Below are positions 1 through 4,003 of a DNA stretch of 5,474 nt, piece by piece (within the stretch, counting starts at the first letter, position 1; each line of letters starts with the position of its first letter). The notes under the pieces are model-generated. The model did not search any database. It saw only the letters and a program-made list of their open reading frames with translations, and was not told the DNA's origin. Origin of the DNA: Sedimentisphaerales bacterium (GTDB lineage: Bacteria > Planctomycetota > Phycisphaerae > Sedimentisphaerales > SM23-30); assembly GCA_030640865.1 (NCBI GenBank), contig DAOWIP010000150.1:1-5474 (forward strand), read 5' to 3'. A program made the position numbers and the translations under genes.

Positions 1-243
1 ACCTTCGGCTGCCAGTTTGTCAATATTAGGGGTCCTGATCTTTTTCTGGCCGTAGCAGCCGAGTTCTTTATAGCCCAGGTCGTCGGCCAGGATATAGATG
101 ACGTTAGGGCGTTTCCGGCCTATATGTAAATTCAATGTTTTGTTTGATTGGGCAACTGCAACGGCGGCGCCGGCAATTGAACTCGACAGGGTGGCGGCCC
201 CGGCCGAAAAAGCAATATTTTTCAGAAAATCACGTCTGTTCAT
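1..243 (-). CDS. Tat-exported sulfatase, N-terminal part (runs off left edge)
   Basis: The first 81 residues of a sulfatase of the alkaline-phosphatase superfamily are visible, starting at the ATG at 243-241 and continuing past the left edge. Residues 2-7 (NRRDFL) carry a twin-arginine motif. A hydrophobic, Ala/Ser-rich segment to about residue 32 completes a Tat signal, so export of the folded enzyme is inferred. The mature part opens with [14 protein letters not shown] (residues 45-58), the classic sulfatase N-terminus, in which the DD pair (54-55) binds the active-site calcium. ELGCYGQ and [11 protein letters not shown], also typical of the family, follow. The C-x-P-S-R formylglycine motif should come shortly after but lies outside the window, so activity and substrate (sulfated polysaccharide is usual for the family) cannot be judged. 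The Shine-Dalgarno is weak (AGAAAG). The gene starts only 32 bp after the tRNA-Val gene, leaving almost no room for a separate promoter. Family call is firm; specificity is unknown. Confidence 0.93.
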   Translation of the reverse strand, partial: MNRRDFLKNIAFSAGAATLSSSIAGAAVAVAQSNKTLNLHIGRKRPNVIYILADDLGYKELGCYGQKKIRTPNIDKLAAEG

Positions 244-275
244 TATTTATCTTTCTCATAAAGGGGTTACGGCAA

Positions 276-349
276 TGGGCGATACGGGACTTGAACCTGT
301 GACCTCCTGCATGTCGAGCAGGCGCTCTAACCAACTGAGCTAATCGCCC
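276..349 (-). tRNA. tRNA-Val (anticodon GAC)
   Basis: A full cloverleaf can be drawn. The 7-bp acceptor stem (GGGCGAT with ATCGCCC) is perfect, the D stem is GCTC/GAGC, and the anticodon stem is CCTGC/GCAGG around the loop TCGACAT. This places anticodon GAC at 315-313, which reads GUC/GUU valine codons. The discriminator is A (276), and CCA is not encoded. Two positions are unusual: residue 33 is C rather than the near-universal U (complement of 316), and the T stem ACAGG/CCCGT has an A-C mismatch at 51-63. The T loop TTCAAGT is otherwise normal. The gene lies between rpsA and the sulfatase on the same strand. It is probably functional but atypical. Confidence 0.9.
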
Positions 350-382
350 TTTTCATTTATTAACAAGATTTTTGCAAAACTC

Positions 383-395
383 CGGTTATCAACCG
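383..395 (-). repeat. Small perfect inverted repeat in the tRNA-Val leader
   Basis: CGGTT and AACCG are perfect complements around a 3-nt loop. The dyad sits at the predicted transcription start of tRNA-Val and 47 bp after the rpsA stop. On the minus strand it is followed shortly by GAGTTTT, so it could act as a weak terminator for rpsA or as a 5'-leader hairpin. The stem is too short to decide. Confidence 0.35.
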
Positions 396-401
396 TGATA
401 G

Positions 402-430
402 AACATATCTTTAAGTATCTTATTTGTCAA
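402..430 (-). promoter_or_regulatory. Promoter of tRNA-Val (sigma-70 type)
   Basis: On the minus strand a perfect -35 box TTGACA (430-425) is separated by 17 bp from TATGTT (407-402), a 4/6 match to the -10 consensus. Transcription would start near 395, about 45 nt before the tRNA 5' end at 349, and could continue into the sulfatase. The -35 box lies just downstream of the rpsA stop codon, so the tRNA has its own promoter rather than relying on rpsA read-through. Confidence 0.65.
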
Positions 431-441
431 TATTCGTTTTC

Positions 442-2211
442 TTACCAGCTTAGTCCGCCTCGTAGTGGCCGGTCTTTTTTCTTTTTGCCTGATGTGGGTT
501 CTGTTTGTTTTGGAGTTTCCTGTTCCGTTTGGCCCAATCCTTTTAGTGTCAGGGCTATGCGTTGCTGTTCGGCATCCATGCTCAGAATCTTGACCTGAAT
601 TTCCTGGTCATTACTAAGCACATCGCCGATATTATTCAGATGCTTATCGGATGCCTCCGAAATATGCAGAAGGCCGTCAATTCCCGGTTCAAGAGTAATA
701 AAAGCTCCGAAATCTGTCAGCCGGGACACTCTGCCGGTATAGATGTTGTTTTTTATGTATTTTTCCGGTACCCCGGCCCAGGGATTTTCCTGAAAACTCT
801 TCATACTTAACGAAATTCGACGTTTTTCGACATCAATTTTGAGAATTTCGACATCAACTATCATACCCGTTTTTACAATATCCGAAGGATGTCTGACCCG
901 CCCGGCCCAACTCATTTCGCTGATAGGAATCAAACCCTCCACTCCAGGTTCCAGTTCCGCAAAGGCGCCAAAGTTCATCAAATTGGTAATCTGTCCCTGA
1001 TGACGACTGCCGACAGTGTATTTTTCGGCCACGCGGGTCCAGGGATCACCGCCGGCCTTCCGTAAACTCAAGGACAAACGATACCTTTCGTCGTTCTTTT
1101 CCAATATAATTACGTCAATACCCTGGCCAACCTCTAAAATATCCTTAGGATGTTTTATCCTGGCCCAACTCATCTCGCTGATATGCAACAAGCCGTCCAT
1201 ACCACCAAGGTCCACAAATGCGCCGTAATCAGTGAGACTGCGTACGGTACCATGACGTAACTGTCCAACTTCAAGTTCCCGCCAGAGATTCTCACGGCGT
1301 TCCAGTTCGTCTTTTTCCAGTACCTTCCGCCGACTGAGTACGATATTCTTATCGCCGCGCTCAACCTGAATAACCTCACAAACAAAACGCTGATTAAGCA
1401 GCGAATCAAAATCCTCAATCCGTACCATGTCAATCTGCGAAGCCGGCATAAACGCCTTAAGTCCTTTTATGTCCATCTCCAGCCCCCCCTTGTTCGAGCC
1501 GGTTACCCGTGCTTCAACTGTCGACCCCTCCCTAAGATCCCTGCGCAAAAACTGTTGTTCAGCCGTCTTGCGGGACAAAATAAGCAACCCGTCCCGTGCA
1601 TCATATCGAAGAATGGCAACATCAATATCGGCGCCGACCTCAATCTTTTCTTCTTCGTCCAACTCCTCAGTCGGCAAAAACCCCTGCGATTTGCCGCCAA
1701 GATCGACAAATACACCATCATCGGCAATGCTGATTACCATACCACGATTGATACCTGGCGGCAGTGATTCCGATTCGGACTCGGAAGTTGGTTGCGACCC
1801 ATTTGTCTTTTCATCCGGTTTGTCCTCTGGCGTTGCTGATACCGAATCCTGGGCTGAAGCATCCTTTTGCTCCAAACCATATATGTCCATAAGGCTAATA
1901 TCGCCTAGGGCCTCTTCGACCTCACTGTCGATTATGGCTTCTTCCTCCGAGTCCGGAAGAAAACCGTCTTTTATATCACCGGTGTTCCGCTTGTCCGTCC
2001 CTGTAGTTAATGAGTCAGCGACTGCATCGGTGGATTCACCCTGCTCTGCCGGCGTTTCAGCCGGTTCGGATGAAACAGATTCCGGTTCCACCGGCTTATC
2101 CGGCGGTCTATCGTGCTGTTGCTCTGTTTCCGGTGTTGACGGTTCATAAGGCTGCGGTTTAATCTCTGATGACTTTTCCCGCCCGTGTTCGTTGTTTTCA
2201 GAATCATTCAT
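442..2211 (-). CDS. rpsA: 30S ribosomal protein S1
   Basis: This 589-residue protein has five recognisable S1 (OB-fold) RNA-binding domains at about residues 155-214, 228-294, 316-383, 402-470 and 489-557. The last three carry the signature DYGAFVDLGG / NFGAFAELEPG / DFGAFITLEPG followed by GLLHISE-type segments. Domains 1-5 line up in order with those of E. coli S1: GFLPTEEL and FMPASQID match the divergent first two, which in E. coli bind the ribosome through S2, and the DPW/NPW linkers between later domains are kept. A sixth domain is absent and is replaced by a Lys-rich tail (KKKKDRPLRGG). Residues 1-150 form an acidic, Glu/Ser/Pro-rich, presumably disordered extension not found in E. coli S1. 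The family helps 30S subunits bind and unfold mRNA at initiation. The start at 2211 has a modest AAGAG site 6 nt upstream. A promoter with a dyad lies just upstream. The S1 identification is secure; the exact initiation codon is slightly less so. Confidence 0.95.
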   Translation of the reverse strand: MNDSENNEHGREKSSEIKPQPYEPSTPETEQQHDRPPDKPVEPESVSSEPAETPAEQGESTDAVADSLTTGTDKRNTGDIKDGFLPDSEEEAIIDSEVEEALGDISLMDIYGLEQKDASAQDSVSATPEDKPDEKTNGSQPTSESESESLPPGINRGMVISIADDGVFVDLGGKSQGFLPTEELDEEEKIEVGADIDVAILRYDARDGLLILSRKTAEQQFLRRDLREGSTVEARVTGSNKGGLEMDIKGLKAFMPASQIDMVRIEDFDSLLNQRFVCEVIQVERGDKNIVLSRRKVLEKDELERRENLWRELEVGQLRHGTVRSLTDYGAFVDLGGMDGLLHISEMSWARIKHPKDILEVGQGIDVIILEKNDERYRLSLSLRKAGGDPWTRVAEKYTVGSRHQGQITNLMNFGAFAELEPGVEGLIPISEMSWAGRVRHPSDIVKTGMIVDVEILKIDVEKRRISLSMKSFQENPWAGVPEKYIKNNIYTGRVSRLTDFGAFITLEPGIDGLLHISEASDKHLNNIGDVLSNDQEIQVKILSMDAEQQRIALTLKGLGQTEQETPKQTEPTSGKKKKDRPLRGGLSW

Positions 2212-2284
2212 TGTCGGCTCTTAAATATCCTATACGTTAATGTAGCGATCGCCATTGTGGACTGCCAGACCCGCATTCTACACC

Positions 2285-2313
2285 ATTATATTCTCTTTGT
2301 CTATCTTTTGGAA
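2285..2313 (-). promoter_or_regulatory. Promoter of rpsA
   Basis: A perfect -10 box TATAAT (2290-2285) is preceded, 17 bp upstream, by a poor -35 TTCCAA (2313-2308, 3/6). Transcription would start near 2278, giving a leader of about 67 nt before the ATG at 2211. The weak -35 lies inside the loop of a perfect dyad (2301-2321), which suggests an activator or repressor could set its strength. Confidence 0.5.
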
Positions 2314-2321
2314 CAAGATAG
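2301..2321. repeat. 7-bp perfect dyad over the rpsA -35 region (possible operator)
   Basis: CTATCTT (2301-2307) and AAGATAG (2315-2321) are perfect inverted copies around a 7-bp centre, TTGGAAC. No T-run follows on either strand, so a terminator is unlikely. Its position, spanning the -35 of the predicted rpsA promoter, fits a protein-binding operator. The binding factor is unknown. Confidence 0.4.
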
Positions 2322-2442
2322 GCACAAGAAGCACCTTGAACTCTGCGTCGTACTTTTTCTCCAGATCGCGTAACCATATCAATATCAATAACTTATCATC
2401 TCCGCGAGAAAACGAGAGCCGAACTAAAAAAGAACTGTGAAA

Positions 2443-2514
2443 AGCCAGCGGTCAGAATCGAACTGACAACCCTCCGCTTACAAGGCGGAAGCTCTACCGT
2501 TGAGCTACACTGGC
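2443..2514 (-). tRNA. tRNA-Thr (anticodon TGT)
   Basis: This is a standard cloverleaf. The acceptor GCCAGTG pairs with CGCTGGC through one T-G wobble, the D stem is GCTC/GAGC, and the anticodon stem is TCCGC/GCGGA around CTTGTAA. This gives anticodon TGT with the normal T33. The T arm GTCAG/CTGAC, with loop TTCGATT, is perfect. The discriminator is T and CCA is not encoded. The gene lies 51 bp after tRNA-Glu and is probably cotranscribed with it. A run of six T (2431-2426) follows about 12 nt beyond the 3' end and may help termination, though there is no separate hairpin. Confidence 0.95.
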
Positions 2515-2565
2515 ATGTCAAACCTTAACCAAATCGCAAATGCTGCGACTGTAAGGACTTATAAA

Positions 2566-2638
2566 TACCCCCTAGGGGAATCGAACCCCTGTCACCTGGC
2601 TGAGAACCAGGTATCCTAGGCCGCTAGACGAAGGGGGC
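2566..2638 (-). tRNA. tRNA-Glu (anticodon CTC)
   Basis: The gene reads GCCCCCTTCGTCTAG at its 5' end, as in typical bacterial tRNA-Glu. The anticodon stem CCTGG/CCAGG encloses TTCTCAG, so the anticodon is CTC (GAG codons). The T arm AGGGG/CCCCT with loop TTCGATT is perfect. The acceptor stem closes with a G1-T72 wobble (2638 with 2567) instead of the usual G-C. The discriminator is A (2566) and CCA is not encoded. It is the first gene after the promoter at 2725-2754, with tRNA-Thr next. It reads the minor GAG codon only, so a TTC isoacceptor presumably exists elsewhere. Confidence 0.95.
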
Positions 2639-2643
2639 AACAC

Positions 2644-2658
2644 AGCACACTAAGTGCT
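2644..2658 (-). repeat. Hairpin in the tRNA-Glu 5' leader
   Basis: AGCAC and GTGCT pair perfectly around a 5-nt loop, ending 6 nt before the tRNA-Glu 5' end. It could form in the precursor transcript next to the RNase P cleavage site. The stem is short and significance is uncertain. Confidence 0.35.
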
Positions 2659-2668
2659 TATATCAAAA

Positions 2669-2715
2669 GACCTTAAACGCAGGGCATATATCATCAGCCA
2701 TCGACATTTAAGGTC
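2669..2715. repeat. 9-bp perfect inverted repeat upstream of tRNA-Glu
   Basis: GACCTTAAA (2669-2677) and TTTAAGGTC (2707-2715) are exact inverted copies 29 bp apart. If transcription starts near 2718, the right arm forms the very 5' end of the tRNA-Glu/Thr precursor and would base-pair with the left arm. At the DNA level the arm centres are 38 bp apart, so two-site protein binding is the alternative. Confidence 0.45.
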
Positions 2716-2724
2716 AATAACTCA

Positions 2725-2754
2725 CTTATAACACATAACCACGAACCAAGTCAA
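2725..2754 (-). promoter_or_regulatory. Promoter of the tRNA-Glu/tRNA-Thr unit
   Basis: TTGACT (2754-2749, 5/6 to the -35 consensus) is separated by 18 bp from TATAAG (2730-2725, 5/6 to the -10). The predicted start is near 2718, about 80 nt before tRNA-Glu. The -35 box begins 2 bp after the stop codon of the upstream hydrolase gene, with no visible terminator between, so read-through from that gene is possible. Confidence 0.6.
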
Positions 2755-2756
2755 GG

Positions 2757-3815
2757 TTACTTCCGATGTTTTTCCTGTTCCACCTCTGCGGCCATCATAT
2801 GCTCCGCATAAGTTTTCATCTCAAATTCTTTCAACACATCCACCACCTTTACATCCGCGGATCGGCTCTCGATTATGGACCATTCTTCTTCATGGAATGT
2901 CTTAATCCGTATTTTCCGGCCGTATTTGGCTTCTATATCCTTGAACCTCTTACAATAGGGCCAGGCATGCAGAAACGCCTTTTCCAGATTGACCGGAGCG
3001 CATACGCCCCATTTCTGCCAATTACCGCTCCAGGCAATATCTTCGCCGGAGATGTCGCATATTTTTGTTATACCTTTGCGGGTACTTGACACAACGCAAT
3101 ATTGATTTAAAGCAGCCAGCATGTTCAGCTTCCTGCCACCGCCAAAAGCTGACGGCCAGAACACAATTTCAGCACCTGATTTTCGCAGACGTTGCCAGCC
3201 CTCAAGCCACTCGATGTCAAAGCATATCTGTACGCCGATCTTACCGAAATCCGTCTCGAATACAGGCGGCTCCAGTGGGCCGGGAGTAAGACCTCTTTCC
3301 ATTTCTCCTATAGTAAGACGTGTCTTGCGATATTCTCCGATCGACCGGCCGTCCCTGTCGATAATAACCGCCGCATTGTAGTATTTCCCTTTTTCCTTAG
3401 TGTAAATAGGGGCCACCACATAGCAGCTATGTTTCTTTGCGTACTCCGCCAGTGGACGGGTAATAGGCTCTATAGGCACCTCCGATGATTCCGATACAGG
3501 CGGTCTCCCTCCGGCAATTCCCGCTACATGGAATGCCTCCGGCAGACATATAATATCAGGCTGATAGACGGCAATCTGCTCCATTCGCCTGACAGCTTTT
3601 TTGACCACTTCCTTATAATTGTTTCCCCTGAGGCCTTCCTGGGTCAAGCTCGCGATCCATACCTCCCTCGGCAATCTGTTTTTTCTTGCCACCGGCTCTA
3701 TGTTTTTCGCCACCGCCGGGGCCGAACGGGAAACCGTCAACGCCCCCAATCCCAAACCTATCGACGCCCTCTGTATAAAACCACGACGTGTTACACTATA
3801 ATTTTTTTCTGCTAT
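2757..3815 (-). CDS. Tat-exported carbon-nitrogen hydrolase (nitrilase superfamily), probable ATA start
   Basis: Counting from the ATA at 3815-3813, the protein has 352 residues. A nitrilase/amidase fold is shown by the Glu-Lys-Cys triad in family context: E93 in LPEAFH, K164 in GEYRKTRLT and nucleophile C198 in GVQICFDIEW. Members hydrolyse amides, carbamoyl groups or nitriles; the substrate here is unknown. The first 38 residues make a good Tat signal: polar start, TRRGFI at 9-14, then a Gly/Ala/Leu-rich stretch ending near SAPAVAKN, so export is inferred. The reading frame has no ATG, GTG or TTG between the upstream in-frame stop and this signal. The only conventional start is a TTG at 3755, inside the hydrophobic segment and without a Shine-Dalgarno. 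The ATA at 3815 is preceded by a perfect AAGGAG at 8-nt spacing, so I take it as the start, either as a true AUA initiator or as ATG changed by mutation or sequencing error. Family certain; start uncertain. Confidence 0.9.
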   Translation of the reverse strand: MAEKNYSVTRRGFIQRASIGLGLGALTVSRSAPAVAKNIEPVARKNRLPREVWIASLTQEGLRGNNYKEVVKKAVRRMEQIAVYQPDIICLPEAFHVAGIAGGRPPVSESSEVPIEPITRPLAEYAKKHSCYVVAPIYTKEKGKYYNAAVIIDRDGRSIGEYRKTRLTIGEMERGLTPGPLEPPVFETDFGKIGVQICFDIEWLEGWQRLRKSGAEIVFWPSAFGGGRKLNMLAALNQYCVVSSTRKGITKICDISGEDIAWSGNWQKWGVCAPVNLEKAFLHAWPYCKRFKDIEAKYGRKIRIKTFHEEEWSIIESRSADVKVVDVLKEFEMKTYAEHMMAAEVEQEKHRK

Positions 3816-3823
3816 GACTGATT

Positions 3824-3829
3824 CTCCTT
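3824..3829 (-). promoter_or_regulatory. Shine-Dalgarno that decides the nitrilase-family start
   Basis: AAGGAG on the minus strand lies 8 nt before ATA (3815-3813), the ideal spacing. The in-frame stop TAA overlaps its 5' side, so no longer reading frame exists. It points to initiation at the ATA codon and not at the TTG 60 nt further in. Confidence 0.7.
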
Positions 3830-3853
3830 ATATGCTACTGGTTAGTACAGGAA

Positions 3854-3996
3854 CACCTCTGTGAAATACAGAAAGGTGCCACCCAATCGTTGAGCCATCC
3901 ACCTTGAAGACTCGGTGGCTGCCACCCACTCTTGACATACTCTTGACATAAAACCGCGTTTGTGGGCTATCGCGTGGGTCAAGACCCCACCCTACG
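3854..3996. repeat. Repeat-dense spacer between integrase/tRNA-Arg and the hydrolase gene
   Basis: Several short elements are packed in about 140 bp. An interrupted hairpin lies at 3854-3878 (CACCT+CTGT pairing with ACAG+AGGTG, with a 2-nt bulge). TGCCACCCA occurs twice, at 3877-3885 and 3920-3928. A perfect palindrome GGTGGC-T-GCCACC lies at 3914-3926. CTCTTGACATA is a perfect 11-bp tandem duplication at 3929-3939 and 3940-3950. GTGGGTC pairs with GACCCCAC (one bulged C) at 3974-3990. The composition resembles dispersed palindromic elements, and no coding frame is supported. Whether these recur in the genome cannot be seen from this window. Confidence 0.6.
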
Positions 3997-4003
3997 AATA
4001 TTT

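Noticed and set aside
98..343. Short plus-strand frame ending in GLEPVTSCMSSRRSNQLS
   Set aside because: The ending is the antisense of the tRNA-Val gene translated, a familiar false ORF; the earlier part is antisense to the sulfatase.
1427..2149. A 240-codon open frame on the plus strand opposite the rpsA N-terminal region
   Set aside because: It is a Ser/Pro-rich mirror of the acidic S1 extension on the other strand. It has no family resemblance and no convincing ribosome binding site, while the S1 frame is clearly real.
2245..2252. GCGATCGC palindrome in the rpsA leader, like the cyanobacterial HIP1 octamer
   Set aside because: I found one obvious copy, and the gene content does not suggest a cyanobacterium; chance is enough.
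2426..2431. Run of six T after tRNA-Thr as an intrinsic terminator
   Set aside because: There is no GC-rich hairpin directly before the run apart from the tRNA itself, so it was not listed as a terminator.
2687..2717. Second possible promoter for tRNA-Glu (TTGACC with GATATA)
   Set aside because: The spacer is 19-21 bp, and the promoter at 2725-2754 is much better.
3929..3950. Tandem TTGACATA copies read as paired -35 boxes on the plus strand
   Set aside because: No -10 box lies at a usable distance, and no plus-strand gene follows; it is better described as a tandem repeat.
3854..3996. CRISPR-like repeats in the spacer
   Set aside because: The repeats are only 7-13 bp, differ from one another and show no regular spacing, so this is not a CRISPR array.
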